Notes under the pieces: model-generated
What the model was told of the DNA's origin: nothing
The model's input: only the letters and a program-made list of their open reading frames with translations
The model's database searches: none
Source: Streptococcus sp. oral taxon 056 str. F0418
GTDB taxonomy: Bacteria; Bacillota; Bacilli; Lactobacillales; Streptococcaceae
Length of the DNA: 64,000 bases
Assembly: GCF_000220065.1 (NCBI RefSeq)
Contig: NZ_AFQU01000001.1
Location: forward strand, 310,001 to 374,000
Direction: 5' to 3'
Made by a program: the position numbers and the translations under genes
Shown here: positions 17,311 through 26,590 of the stretch, one piece after another
Numbering within the stretch: position 1 is the stretch's first letter
How the letters are laid out: each line of letters opens with the position of its first letter

Positions 17311-18066
17311 TTATTCTTGGTAACTTCCTCCAGAAATTCCAAAGTATTCTTCTAAGGATTTCCCAGACTCAGCAATTTCTTTAGCTTCTTGTCCAATATA
17401 GCGTAAATGCCAGCTCTCAGGCATGTATCCTGTCGAATTCTCTTTTCCTTCCAAGTAGCGAACAATAAATCCATATCTATGCGCATGATGCAAGAGCCAT
17501 TGGCTAGCATCTGTTTCTTCTAAAAGATTACCCTTTGTATCAATCAGATCAAAGGCTAATCCTGACTGGTGTTCACTATAGCCTGGCCTAGCGGAATAGC
17601 GATCTGCGGCTTCTTTTCCGTCTCGATTGACATAATTTTGATAAAGATCAGCTTGAGTATCATAGCTACGAAAACCACTATACTGACTACTAATTGCATA
17701 GCCCGCAGTTTGCATATCTTCAATTAATTTAAGTAGCGCTGCTTTTGCTATGGCATTTTCTCCCGGATTATATTGGGGAGATAAAGGATAGCGTTTATTC
17801 ACTATGAGTATTTCCTCATATTTACCGTGAACACTGTAGTATCGTCCATTATATGCAAGATCTGTGTCAGTTGGTTTTGCAGATGAAGTCTTTTCTTTTA
17901 TATGTTCTTTTGCTTCTTTCTTATTGGCAGATTCTTGCTCCTGTTTCTGGGAGACATGAGAGTCTGTCGACTGTACACTACTCTCCATTTTTTTATCAGT
18001 AGAGCAAGCTACGAGAGTTAAGATTGAGAAATTGAGCAATAAAAATGCTATTGATTTTATGTTCAT
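17311..18066 (-). CDS. ldcB: LD-carboxypeptidase LdcB/DacB lipoprotein
   Basis: A 251-residue extracellular lipoprotein. The signal peptide ends in the lipobox LVAC (Cys about residue 21). A Lys/Ser/Thr-rich linker follows, and then a VanY/peptidase M15B domain with SGFRSYDTQADLYQNYV, the zinc ligands in GYSEHQSGLAFDL and SWHLRYIG. In streptococci the family trims the D-Ala at position four of peptidoglycan tetrapeptides and works with DacA and LytF-type enzymes in shaping the wall. The ATG at 18066 has GGAGG upstream. Transcribed alone or with the neighbouring cupin pair. Confidence 0.92.
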   Translation of the reverse strand: MNIKSIAFLLLNFSILTLVACSTDKKMESSVQSTDSHVSQKQEQESANKKEAKEHIKEKTSSAKPTDTDLAYNGRYYSVHGKYEEILIVNKRYPLSPQYNPGENAIAKAALLKLIEDMQTAGYAISSQYSGFRSYDTQADLYQNYVNRDGKEAADRYSARPGYSEHQSGLAFDLIDTKGNLLEETDASQWLLHHAHRYGFIVRYLEGKENSTGYMPESWHLRYIGQEAKEIAESGKSLEEYFGISGGSYQE

Positions 18067-18172
18067 AAGATAAATGGCCTCCTTTTTTCAACTTGAGAAA
18101 AAAGAGAATTTCTACCCTCATTCTACAAAAAGGCCGTTAAAATTTCAATTTATTTTTAGTGATTTTGTTATT

Positions 18173-18469
18173 TTATTTAGTCAATGATTCTGGATAAGCT
18201 TCTACTCCACCTTCAACATTAGTAACTTGATAACCTCGGGCTTCTAAAAACTCACAGGCACGTGCTGAACGTCCTCCTTTTTGACAAATGACGTGATAGT
18301 GAATATCCTTATCCAAGCGAGTGTAATTTTCCGTTAGACTGCTGAGAGGGAGATTGTGAGCACCAGGCACATGACCCGAAGCAAATTCATCTGACTCACG
18401 AACATCAATTAAGCTTATCTTTTCTATTTGCAACTTTTTATACAACTCTTTAGCACTAATTTTTTCCAT
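18173..18469 (-). CDS. Rhodanese-like domain protein
   Basis: A 98-residue single rhodanese domain. The catalytic cysteine sits in CQKGGRSARA (about residue 70), and the ESDEFASGHVPGAHNLPL motif is typical. Such proteins act as sulfurtransferases or persulfide carriers in the cytoplasm, and the specific acceptor is unknown. I choose ATG 18469 (MEKISAKEL) because TAGGAGAAG precedes it; an earlier in-frame start lacks conservation. A second small rhodanese is at 32547. Confidence 0.88.
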   Translation of the reverse strand: MEKISAKELYKKLQIEKISLIDVRESDEFASGHVPGAHNLPLSSLTENYTRLDKDIHYHVICQKGGRSARACEFLEARGYQVTNVEGGVEAYPESLTK

Positions 18470-18510
18470 TAATCTTCTCCTATTCAAACATTTTTTTCAC
18501 TCCAATAAAC

Positions 18511-18561
18511 TTCATCAGCAAATTTAGATACACTCTTAACGTTAAGGTTAAGTCTGATGAA
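18511..18561. promoter_or_regulatory. Nested palindromes upstream of the rhodanese gene
   Basis: TTCATCAG (18511-18518) is inverted at 18554-18561, and between them CTTAACGTTAAG (18535-18546) is a perfect 12-bp palindrome followed by a repeated GTTAAG. The inner palindrome looks like a MerR-type operator. It lies 66 bp upstream of the rhodanese start, with TTGACA on the minus strand further upstream. Confidence 0.4.
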
Positions 18562-18608
18562 ATTGTCAAAAGAACTACAGCAAACCCTTGTCTATGCGAT
18601 TTGACTTC

Positions 18609-19103
18609 CTAAGAGTGCAGTTCCACTACTTCATAAGAATAGCCTATCGCTTGAAGGAACTTAAACAAATCCGATGTAGCTACAAAAATCGTCTTTTCAT
18701 TGGTATTCGGATGAAAGCTCATGCGTTCTTCATCGATAATGTTTTTATCAAAATAAACCTGAATATCCTTTTCCTTATTGTTGAGCAGACCAAAAGGTGA
18801 TACTGTTCCTGCTGGCAACTGCATTTTGTCAGAGAGGGAATCCGTAGAAGCCATGCGAATACGGTTAGCTGAAACCAGCTCTTTAAACAAGTCCATGTCC
18901 AGCGTCTTCTTATCATCCATAATCAGCAAATAAAACTGCGTTTTCTTTTTATTTGTCAAAAACATGGACTTAGTCCGAACACCTTCGATTCCTTCGATAA
19001 AGGCGTCAGCTTGCTCTGTGGTTAGCGCTGGCTCATGCTCCACCAACTCGAAAGGGATGTCCAATTCCTTTAGTTTTTCTACTACTTTTTCAAATGCGTC
19101 CAT
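18609..19103 (-). CDS. YbaK/ProX-type aminoacyl-tRNA deacylase
   Basis: A 164-residue protein of the prolyl-tRNA synthetase-associated editing domain family (PrdX/ProX). The motifs TKSMFLTNKKKTQFYLLIMD and the closing loop LPAGTVSPFGLLNNKEKDIQVYFD match the family, whose members hydrolyse Ala-tRNA-Pro or similar mischarged tRNAs in trans. The exact specificity is uncertain. The ATG at 19103 is 10 bp after the UDG-like gene in the same direction, and the two are probably co-transcribed. Confidence 0.88.
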   Translation of the reverse strand: MDAFEKVVEKLKELDIPFELVEHEPALTTEQADAFIEGIEGVRTKSMFLTNKKKTQFYLLIMDDKKTLDMDLFKELVSANRIRMASTDSLSDKMQLPAGTVSPFGLLNNKEKDIQVYFDKNIIDEERMSFHPNTNEKTIFVATSDLFKFLQAIGYSYEVVELHS

Positions 19104-19113
19104 GAATCTAGCC

Positions 19114-19698
19114 TCATTTCTCCATGATATTTTTTACCAATTTTTGTAAGTCTGGCACAACCTGCTCTGCAAACCAAGGATTTTTAGCCATCCAGATTTG
19201 GTTGCGGGGCGATGGGTGGACCAGTGGGAAAAAGTCAGGCAGGTAGTCTTTATACTGCTGAACCGTCTCAGTCAGTTTGATATTTCCTTTTTGGTGCAGA
19301 TAGTATTTCTGCGCATACTGACCAATCAAAATGGTTAGCTCAATATCTGGCAAAAGCTCTAAAAGCGGCTGATGCCATTTTTCGGCAAAGCCCTTACGAG
19401 GCGGTAAATCCCCGGACTTGCCATATCCCGGAAAATAAAAGTCCATAGGCAGAACTGCGAAATATCCTGATTGATAAAAAGTCGTCTCATCAACACCTAA
19501 CCACTCACGCAAACGGTCACCACTTTTGTCCTTCCAGTAAAGACCTGCCTGCTGGGTTTTCAGTCCAGGCGCCTGACCGACAATGTTGATACGAGCATTT
19601 TTAGGTGCTGCAAAGAGTGGTTTAATCCCCTGTTCTGTAAAAGCTTTATTTTGCGGGTCTGCCATAATCGCCTTAGTAATCTCTTCTAATGTCTGCAT
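19114..19698 (-). CDS. Uracil-DNA glycosylase family protein
   Basis: A 194-residue member of the UDG superfamily. It carries the catalytic-loop-like INIVGQAPGLKTQQAG (about residues 35-50) and the DNA-intercalation motif PLVHPSPRNQIW near the C-terminus. This is a family 4/5-like stand-alone form, distinct from the family 1 Ung. It should remove uracil or related damaged bases, but the substrate range is not known. ATG 19698 has a good GGAGATAAG site, better than the start five codons upstream. Transcribed with the YbaK-type gene. Confidence 0.82.
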   Translation of the reverse strand: MQTLEEITKAIMADPQNKAFTEQGIKPLFAAPKNARINIVGQAPGLKTQQAGLYWKDKSGDRLREWLGVDETTFYQSGYFAVLPMDFYFPGYGKSGDLPPRKGFAEKWHQPLLELLPDIELTILIGQYAQKYYLHQKGNIKLTETVQQYKDYLPDFFPLVHPSPRNQIWMAKNPWFAEQVVPDLQKLVKNIMEK

Positions 19699-19749
19699 CT
19701 TATCTCCTTGCAAAGAAACTCATTCGGCAAAGCCAAACGAGTTCTCCTT

Positions 19750-21153
19750 TTATTTAATCAGTTCGTAGATAGCTTCCGCATAAATGGCTGCTGCACGGAA
19801 AAGATCTTCTACATCGATAAATTCATTAGCTTGGTGCATGGTATCAATATAATCTGGGAACATCGCACCATAAGCCACACCACGTTTTAAAAGGCGACCA
19901 AAAGTCCCACCACCAATCACTTGTTCATGTCCTTTTAAGCCAGTTTGCTTCTCATAAACTGAAAGCAAAGTCTGTACCAGTGGATCTTCCATTGGTACAT
20001 AGTGAGGCGTGTGCCCATGTTCTGACAAAGTTACTTTGGTCACTGGTAGTTGTGCTAAAACAGTCTGAATTTCTTCTGGGCTCGTTCCCTTTGGATAGCG
20101 GATATTGAGAGCAATCGTATTATCAGTGCTCTTTTCATCAAAGCGGAAGACACCAGCATTCATAGAAAGAGATCCCATCTTTTCATCTACATAAGCGATG
20201 TTAAGATTAGTCCCATCATGGTCATTCAAAAGGATATTTCCAGCAACATTTAGATAATCCTTTGCAGGACCCTCAAAATCAAACTGAGTCAAGAACTTAG
20301 CCAGATAAGTTGCACCATTAATACCAGACTGTGGAGAAGCTCCGTGAGCAGACTTACCAATAATCGTTACTGAAATTTGACCATTTGCTAATTCTTCATA
20401 GGTAAAACGTAAGTCATGCTCTTTTGCAAATTCATCTAGCATATCGACGAGTTCTGGTACCTGACCTGATAGTACAGCTGTCGCTGACTCTGGTACCATA
20501 TTTTCACGGAGACCACCTGTAAAGCTATGTAAACGAACAGCACCGCGATTTTCTCCAGCAAAATGTAGATACTCAGTGATATTTCCTTTTTCACCGTTGA
20601 TAATCGGAAACTCAGCGTCAGGAGAAAAACCAAAATCAGGTTCAGGTAGTCCGACATGAGCAAAGTAATACTCCATATCCTTCCAACCAGACTCCTCATC
20701 TGTACCTACAACAAAGCGCACTCGCTTAGAAATTGGCAGTTCTAAATCTTTGATAATCTTCAAGCCATAATAGCAAGCCATGGTTGGACCCTTGTCATCA
20801 CTAGAACCACGCGCATAAAGGCGACCATCGATAATCTCCGGTTTATATGGGTCTGTATTCCAACCACTTCCAGCTGGGACTACATCCATGTGAGCAAAAA
20901 TCCCTAGTTCCTCATCTCCTTCACCAAAGGTAAAGTGACCAGCGTAGTTATCTACATTTTTTGTTTCGTAGCCGTCTCGCTCTGCAATCTCCAAAAATTT
21001 TTTCAAAGCTTTAACAGGACCAGGTCCGAAAGGATGGTCCTTATCTGCTTTAGAATCATCTCGCTCAGAATTGATCTCCAAAAGACTGAACAAATCAGCC
21101 AGTAAATCTTCCCTACGTTTTTCAACTTCCGCTTTAAAATCAATAACTGTCAT
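19750..21153 (-). CDS. pepV: Dipeptidase PepV
   Basis: A 467-residue zinc metallopeptidase of the M20 family that cleaves dipeptides, including carnosine-like ones, in the cytoplasm. Zinc ligands and catalytic residues are visible in GIFAHMDVVPAGSGW, SSDDKGPTMA, TDEESGWKDMEYY and DAEFPIINGEK. The C-terminal GGGTFGRLLKRGVAYGAMFPD closes the active site. Length is normal for PepV. The start is ATG 21153, preceded by AAGGAGAAG. It is a single gene before the UDG-YbaK pair on the same strand. Confidence 0.96.
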   Translation of the reverse strand: MTVIDFKAEVEKRREDLLADLFSLLEINSERDDSKADKDHPFGPGPVKALKKFLEIAERDGYETKNVDNYAGHFTFGEGDEELGIFAHMDVVPAGSGWNTDPYKPEIIDGRLYARGSSDDKGPTMACYYGLKIIKDLELPISKRVRFVVGTDEESGWKDMEYYFAHVGLPEPDFGFSPDAEFPIINGEKGNITEYLHFAGENRGAVRLHSFTGGLRENMVPESATAVLSGQVPELVDMLDEFAKEHDLRFTYEELANGQISVTIIGKSAHGASPQSGINGATYLAKFLTQFDFEGPAKDYLNVAGNILLNDHDGTNLNIAYVDEKMGSLSMNAGVFRFDEKSTDNTIALNIRYPKGTSPEEIQTVLAQLPVTKVTLSEHGHTPHYVPMEDPLVQTLLSVYEKQTGLKGHEQVIGGGTFGRLLKRGVAYGAMFPDYIDTMHQANEFIDVEDLFRAAAIYAEAIYELIK

Positions 21154-21223
21154 CAACTTCTCCTTATGTGATTAAAAATCATCAAAATCTGATTCAATAC
21201 ATCTATTTCTACGATTTTTTAAA

Positions 21224-21829
21224 TCAGCGTTTTTCTATAATTTCATCGACTGGTAAACGATAGCTAGGCTCCAGCTTATCGTCAGTGTAACCAACCGTAA
21301 TCAATAGTTCCGAACGAAAACGTTCATCAATTTCTAGAACTTCATTGATTTTTGATTTATCATAGCCAAGAATGATGTTAGATCCAATACCTTGGTCTGT
21401 CAGTGCCAAAACAAGGTTCATCGTCACCAAACCAGCATTAAGGGCTAAGTAATCACTCTTTTGTTGGTCATCATAATGGCTATATTCAGCAGGTAGATTC
21501 TGCATATAAAACTGAAGTTGCTCTTCTGAAAAGTTATTAGCACCGCCAATCCGCGCAATTTTGCGAGCGCGCTGAGCCAAATCTGTATCTGTAAAAAGAG
21601 CAATCGTCACCGGAGCAGACTTGATCTGATCTTGATTGGAGCCAAATGCAATGTTTGCTACTTCTTCATTTCGTTCACGCACCACCACAAACTTCCATGG
21701 CTGGCTATTATGAGCACTCGGTGCCAAAGTCGCAATTTCAATAGCTGTACGAACATCCTTAGGATCCACTGGCTTCTCATTAAACCGCTTAGTTGCATGG
21801 CGTTTTTTATTAAGTTCTAAAAATTTCAT
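21224..21829 (-). CDS. Nitroreductase family protein
   Basis: A 201-residue FMN-dependent nitroreductase/oxygen-insensitive type. FMN-binding features are KKRHATKRFNEKPV near the N-terminus, APSAHNSQPWKFVVV (residues 36-50) and the C-terminal GYTDDKLEPSYRLP. Family members reduce nitro compounds, quinones or flavins using NAD(P)H; the physiological substrate here is unknown. Start ATG 21829 is preceded by GGAAG. Flanked by pepV and a phosphoesterase on the same strand with normal promoter-sized gaps. Confidence 0.9.
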   Translation of the reverse strand: MKFLELNKKRHATKRFNEKPVDPKDVRTAIEIATLAPSAHNSQPWKFVVVRERNEEVANIAFGSNQDQIKSAPVTIALFTDTDLAQRARKIARIGGANNFSEEQLQFYMQNLPAEYSHYDDQQKSDYLALNAGLVTMNLVLALTDQGIGSNIILGYDKSKINEVLEIDERFRSELLITVGYTDDKLEPSYRLPVDEIIEKR

Positions 21830-21897
21830 TAGTTGCTTCCTTCTCTATGAATACTAATTTCATTTTAACACATTTTGTAAGAGTTTGCAGAGGTTTT

Positions 21898-22737
21898 TCA
21901 CTTATCAAAAAAATCAAAATAAGCTCGTACATCGTCAATATAATGATACTTTTTGTTCAACTGGCTCAACAGTTCTAAATTATGCCCCTGGTAATTGTCT
22001 TCTCGTCGAAGCTCCTCATACATCTCGATAAAAGGGAGACCATTTTCTTTTGCTAACTCTAACTCCGCCTCATAGTCATACGGCACTTTTCGGAAGCGAA
22101 TGTCTACCATTTCACTATTTTCAATCTCTATGATACTATATTGAGCCCTGTGATTTTTTAAGGCTGGCCAATTAAAATATGGCATACCAATGCTTCCAGG
22201 ATTGATGATTTGTTGGCCCTTGCTCCCATATCTGAGCAACTGTTTATGGACATGCCCGTAAACAGCTATATCTGTTTCTTCATCTAGCAAACGATCAAAA
22301 TTTTCCGTATCATTGGTCACTTGTAAAGCACTACCATAGTTTTTATCGGGTAAATGATGAGAAATTGAAAAACGCAGTCCATCAACTTCTCTTTTACATG
22401 CTAATGGCATATCCCTAAGCCAATCAATATGCTGAGGTTCAAGATCTTCCATCAAATACTGGGTCATACGCAATAACTGTATTTCTTGAGGATCTTCAAG
22501 GCCATATATACCATCCAAAGCTTCTAAAACGCAGTCGTCCCAATTTCCTCGAACTGCTACAGATAGCGGAATCGTTTTTAGAAGTGCCACTATATCATTT
22601 CGACCTGGCCCAGGAAGGAAAATATCTCCCAGAAGCCAATATTCCGTTGCTCCCTGCTTTTGCGCATCCTTTATAACTTCAGCTAATCCTGTTGCATTGC
22701 CATGGATATCTGATAAAATAGCAATTTTATGAATCAT
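21898..22737 (-). CDS. Calcineurin-like metallophosphoesterase (YfcE-like)
   Basis: A 279-residue two-metal phosphoesterase with the usual blocks: LSDIHGNATG (residues 8-17), GDIFLPGPGR, RGNWDDCV, HHLPDK and GHVHKQLLRYGSKGQQIINPGS. These place it in the DNA-repair-like/YfcE branch of unknown substrate; phosphodiesters and Ap4A-type nucleotides are possibilities. A TATAAT directly behind the uvrC terminator provides its promoter, and GGAGG precedes the ATG at 22737. Confidence 0.88.
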   Translation of the reverse strand: MIHKIAILSDIHGNATGLAEVIKDAQKQGATEYWLLGDIFLPGPGRNDIVALLKTIPLSVAVRGNWDDCVLEALDGIYGLEDPQEIQLLRMTQYLMEDLEPQHIDWLRDMPLACKREVDGLRFSISHHLPDKNYGSALQVTNDTENFDRLLDEETDIAVYGHVHKQLLRYGSKGQQIINPGSIGMPYFNWPALKNHRAQYSIIEIENSEMVDIRFRKVPYDYEAELELAKENGLPFIEMYEELRREDNYQGHNLELLSQLNKKYHYIDDVRAYFDFFDK

Positions 22738-22773
22738 ATTTTTCCTCCAAGAATATCTTCATTATATCACAAA

Positions 22774-22795
22774 AAGACCGTTTTCACGGTCTTGA
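22774..22795 (-). terminator. Terminator of uvrC, abutting the next promoter
   Basis: On the minus strand AAGACCGT and ACGGTCTT arms with a GAAA tetraloop are followed by TTTTGTG, and the TATAAT of the phosphoesterase promoter lies a few bases beyond. Confidence 0.8.
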
Positions 22796-22802
22796 CTCGA
22801 TA

Positions 22803-24635
22803 TTATTCATCCAGTTCCATTTGTGGCTCTGCCACTTCTGGCAAGACCGCTTTCTGCTGGTCTACTAGATGTAACTTCGTCCGCACTGCCTCGGCTACTG
22901 CTCGTGGTACGCCGACTTCGACGATTTCATCGACACTGGCTTCTTTTATCTTAGTTAAAGATTTGAAGTGTTTCATGAGATTTTGCTTGCGCTTAGGTCC
23001 CAAGCCTTCGATACCATCTAGTTGCGATGAGAAGGAATTCTTGGACCGGAGCTGGCGGTGGAAGGTAATGGCAAAGCGGTGGACTTCATCTTGGATGCGC
23101 TGGAGCAGGAAAAATTCCTGCGAATTGCGGGATAGTTCTACCACTTGCAAAGGATCACCAAAAAGCAATTCATGAGTCTGGTGCTTGTCATTTTTTTGCA
23201 GTCCAGCGACGGGAATATCTAGTCCCAGCTGATCCTGGATAACTTCTTTAGCGATATTGACCTGCCCCTGTCCACCGTCAATGACAATCAAATCAGGCGG
23301 AGTCAGTCCATCCCGAATCACCCGACTGTAGCGCCGCTTGATGACCTCTCGCATGCTAGCATAGTCATCTGGTCCTACTACTGTCTTGATCTTATACTTG
23401 CGATAGTCCTTCTTGCTTGGTTTACCATTAACAAAAACTACCATAGCCGATACAGGACTGGTCCCCATAATGTTGGAGTTGTCAAAAGACTCGATACGAA
23501 CTGGCGTTGGAATATTAAGAAGCTTCCCTAAATTCTCAATAGCACCTTGGGTTTTTTCAATGGATTTCTCCAAAAGGTCAAATTTCTGCTGGAGGCTGAC
23601 TCGGGCGTTTTTGATAGCCAGATTGACCAGCTGTTTCTTTTCGCCTCGCTGGGGCTTAAGCACCTTGGTATCCACCAAAGCCTTCACAGCCTCTTCGTCA
23701 ATATCTGCTGGAATCAAAATTTCATTGGGCTTGAGGTGGGATTTTTCCTGGTAGAACTGACCAATATAGGTTAAGAAATCTTCGTCCGGATCATTATAAT
23801 AGGGAAAAAGGTTGACATCACGCTCGATTAGCTTGCCCTGACGGACAAAGAAGACCTGTACGCACATCCATCCTTTATCCACATAGTAGCCAAAGACATC
23901 ACGATTCTGCAAATCCTTAGCCATAACCCGCTGCTTGGTTCGCAGGGTGCCAATGGACTGGATCAAGTCGCGGTACTCCGCCGCCTTTTCAAACTCCATA
24001 TTTTGCGCTGCACCAGCCATTTTCCTCCGTAAATCCTCAATAATCTGGTCATCCTGCCCCTTGAGAAAGGCCGCTACCTCCTGGGCAAGCTCCTTAAAAT
24101 ACTGGCTGTCTAGCTGGCAAATAGTGTGGGCCTTGCACTGGCCTAGATGGTAGTAAAAACAGACCTTCTCAGGAGGATTGGTACACTTGCGGAAAGGAAA
24201 GAGCCGGTCTAAAAGTCGCTTTATTTCATTGGCCGCACCGACGTCCGGATAAGGTCCGAAATAAAGCCCACCGTCCTTTTTGACTTGGCGCGTGATGATG
24301 AGGCGCGGATAGGTTTCGTTGGTAATCTTGATAAATGGATAGGACTTATCATCCTTGAGCATGATATTGTACTTGGGCTTGTTTTCCTTGATTAGATTAA
24401 TCTCAAGAAGCAAAGCCTCAATGTTAGACTCGGTAACAATAAACTCAAAATCCTCAATCTCTGATACCAACGCCTCCGTCTTGGTATCATGGCTTCCGCG
24501 GAAATAAGAACGAACCCGATTGCGAAGATTCTTGGCTTTACCGACATAGATAATAGTACCGTTTTTGTCTTTGTGTATGTAACAGCCAGGACTGGTCGGT
24601 AGCAGTTCCAGCTTTGATTGGATTAGCTGATTCAT
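22803..24635 (-). CDS. uvrC: Excinuclease ABC subunit C
   Basis: A 610-residue nucleotide excision repair endonuclease that makes both incisions around a lesion bound by UvrAB. It has an N-terminal GIY-YIG nuclease ([22 protein letters not shown], residues 15-36) and a UVR motif region around residues 200-235. The C-terminal RNase H-like nuclease ([27 protein letters not shown]) precedes the HhH pair ([16 protein letters not shown]). Length and order are canonical. It is transcribed behind the HAD gene with its own TATAAT. Confidence 0.98.
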   Translation of the reverse strand: MNQLIQSKLELLPTSPGCYIHKDKNGTIIYVGKAKNLRNRVRSYFRGSHDTKTEALVSEIEDFEFIVTESNIEALLLEINLIKENKPKYNIMLKDDKSYPFIKITNETYPRLIITRQVKKDGGLYFGPYPDVGAANEIKRLLDRLFPFRKCTNPPEKVCFYYHLGQCKAHTICQLDSQYFKELAQEVAAFLKGQDDQIIEDLRRKMAGAAQNMEFEKAAEYRDLIQSIGTLRTKQRVMAKDLQNRDVFGYYVDKGWMCVQVFFVRQGKLIERDVNLFPYYNDPDEDFLTYIGQFYQEKSHLKPNEILIPADIDEEAVKALVDTKVLKPQRGEKKQLVNLAIKNARVSLQQKFDLLEKSIEKTQGAIENLGKLLNIPTPVRIESFDNSNIMGTSPVSAMVVFVNGKPSKKDYRKYKIKTVVGPDDYASMREVIKRRYSRVIRDGLTPPDLIVIDGGQGQVNIAKEVIQDQLGLDIPVAGLQKNDKHQTHELLFGDPLQVVELSRNSQEFFLLQRIQDEVHRFAITFHRQLRSKNSFSSQLDGIEGLGPKRKQNLMKHFKSLTKIKEASVDEIVEVGVPRAVAEAVRTKLHLVDQQKAVLPEVAEPQMELDE

Positions 24636-24674
24636 AGGTCTATTATAGCAAAAAAGAGACCGTTTCGCCTCTTC

Positions 24675-25364
24675 TTATTTTAATAATAAATCTAGCAAGT
24701 CTTGATAAGATTGGAGAATGTAGGTTGGTCTAGCCTGTGTTTGATTCGTCAAGCCATTCGGATTATACCAAGCCGTATCAATCCCTGCATTGTTTCCACC
24801 GGCAATATCAGCAGTCAATGAATCCCCAATCATCAAAGTCTGACTCTTATCAAAACCTGGTATCTGCTCTGCTATTTTTTCATAAAACAAAACTTCAGGC
24901 TTCTGAGTCCCCATCTGCTCCGAAATGAAGATATGATCAAAATAGGACGCAATATCAGAATGAGCCATGCGACTAGTCTGAATAGTCGTGATGCCATTTG
25001 TAGCTCCATATATCTCATACCCTGCTTCCGTCAGGCCGTCCAAAAGCTCTCTGGCACCAGCGTAAGTCTGACCTTGCTGAGCAATATGCTGCTGATAGAG
25101 AAGAGCCAACTCAGCGCCATCCTTTTCAATGCCAAAATGGGCAAAAAGACGAGAAAAGCGGGTATTGACCAGATCAGGCTTGGTGATATTCCCCTGCTCC
25201 AGATCCCGCCAAAGCCCCTTGTTCATGGGAATATAATAATCTTTGTAGTTCTGAATCTCCGTCACGCCCTGCTCCTCCAAAAACCGAGTCAAGGCGATGT
25301 CTTCTGCCGTATCAAAATCCAGCAGCGTATGGTCAAGGTCGAAAAGTAGAAATTTGTATGACAA
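24675..25364 (-). CDS. HAD family hydrolase, YjjG-type nucleotidase
   Basis: About 229 residues, HAD-IA subfamily. Motif I is LFDLDHTLLDFD, motif II ATNGIT and motifs III/IV KPEVLFYEKI and MIGDSLTADIAGG. The arrangement matches YjjG/YfnB phosphatases, which hydrolyse (noncanonical) pyrimidine nucleoside monophosphates. The start is probably TTG 25364 (then SYKFLLFDLD), since AAAGGA lies eight bases upstream; a TTG two codons earlier is too close to it. A short stem and T run lie between it and uvrC. Confidence 0.87.
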   Translation of the reverse strand: MSYKFLLFDLDHTLLDFDTAEDIALTRFLEEQGVTEIQNYKDYYIPMNKGLWRDLEQGNITKPDLVNTRFSRLFAHFGIEKDGAELALLYQQHIAQQGQTYAGARELLDGLTEAGYEIYGATNGITTIQTSRMAHSDIASYFDHIFISEQMGTQKPEVLFYEKIAEQIPGFDKSQTLMIGDSLTADIAGGNNAGIDTAWYNPNGLTNQTQARPTYILQSYQDLLDLLLK

Positions 25365-25569
25365 GGTCAAAATCCTTTCTGTAACTGTAGTAGGTTTATT
25401 ATATCATACTGTACCTAGCAGTCCAATAACCAAAGTATACTCTAAGCTCAACTAAAAAAGTAACCTCAAAGGCGCTTTTTAGGCTCTAATTAAACCAATC
25501 AAATACCAACCTTTGGATTTTTTAACTTTGGCAACCTTAAGAAATGAATCTTTCTCACTCTGAACATAA

Positions 25570-25602
25570 AAAAGTAGAGGACATCAATTATCCTCTACAG
25601 AT
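25570..25602 (-). terminator. Terminator after the nucleotidyltransferase gene
   Basis: In the 311-bp gap 25371-25681, on the minus strand, GTAGAGGA and TCCTCTAC arms are followed by TTTTTTATG. It lies 80 bp past the stop of the nucleotidyltransferase. Otherwise the gap holds only the HAD promoter region and AT-rich sequence. Confidence 0.75.
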
Positions 25603-25681
25603 TTTAAAATTTCATTAATCCACTACAGTTGACAAAGATATCTAACTTTTGGGATTTAGGTCATTTTTTGGAAAGTCTCTT

Positions 25682-26437
25682 TTATAATAAATTACGAATT
25701 TTTTCTTTTATAAATGCGTTAAGAGGATAGTGTTTATCAAGATATTCTAGGAGTGCCTGAGCAGATTCAGAGATTCGTTCGTAACCTTGCAAAAAGTAGG
25801 GTAATTGTTTGGCCTCATTTGGATAACCTTTTTCAAATCGTCTGTTGCTGTTAAAAATATCTATAAAATCAGATTTAGAAGTTTTTTCCAAATTGATTAA
25901 TTCAGTCCAAAGCTTGACGGATCTGTTTTGGATGAAATCATAAGCAGCTAATTTTTCGCCTCGTTGATAGCGACCTAGTCCTATATATAGATTGCATAAA
26001 ATTTCTCCCAACAGCCATTCACGGTCTCTATTTTCTTTTGATGGCAATCTTTGTGGTTGGCAGATTGTTCCATCAAAACCGACCTCCTTCCAGATAATCT
26101 TGCCTTCAGCGAAGGGAATGTTTACTAGTTCATGAGCTTCAAAGACAGCAAATTCACAAAAAACATCATCTTCAAATAGAACTTTATGTCCATCCACTGT
26201 ATTTTGGTAGTGAAATGCAATTGGTTCTAGCTTACTTAACCAGGTTAGGTCCTGGATATAGGCATGCTTATAGCCATCTTTTACAATAACAAAGAAGTCC
26301 AAATCTGAGTACTGATCCAATCGTTCTCTTTCTGCTCCGCAAGAACCAAGTGCCAGCAAAGCTAGTGCTTGTCTAGAATCTTTTAGAGACTGACCAATAT
26401 CATCTAGTCTTTGTAACAGTAATTCTGTTTTATTCAT
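25682..26437 (-). CDS. Nucleotidyltransferase-fold protein (aminoglycoside/lincosamide NTase-like)
   Basis: A 251-residue protein with the polymerase-beta type nucleotidyltransferase signature: GSCGAERERLDQYSDLDFFV at residues 30-49 supplies the GS motif and both metal-binding aspartates. A helical C-terminal domain with conserved RDREWLLGEILCNLYIGLGRYQRGE follows, as in LinF/Lnu(F)-like and AadA-like enzymes. Many chromosomal members have no proven resistance role, so I do not call it a resistance gene. The ATG has GAGGTAACG upstream. It stands alone beside a decayed gene. Confidence 0.75.
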   Translation of the reverse strand: MNKTELLLQRLDDIGQSLKDSRQALALLALGSCGAERERLDQYSDLDFFVIVKDGYKHAYIQDLTWLSKLEPIAFHYQNTVDGHKVLFEDDVFCEFAVFEAHELVNIPFAEGKIIWKEVGFDGTICQPQRLPSKENRDREWLLGEILCNLYIGLGRYQRGEKLAAYDFIQNRSVKLWTELINLEKTSKSDFIDIFNSNRRFEKGYPNEAKQLPYFLQGYERISESAQALLEYLDKHYPLNAFIKEKIRNLL

Positions 26438-26590
26438 ATCGTTACCTCATTATTTCTTGTTTACAGACATTATATAGTTAATGTTTTCGAAAGTCAATTT
26501 CATCCAACACCAGACACATACCAATATAATATGGTGTTTTTCCGGTATTTTTTGTTATGATAAATTGAATCATTTTACGGAGGTTTTCTC

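Noticed and set aside
25682..26437. An acquired aminoglycoside or lincosamide resistance gene
   Set aside because: The nucleotidyltransferase fold is clear, but there is no mobile context or composition shift, and chromosomal members often have no resistance activity.
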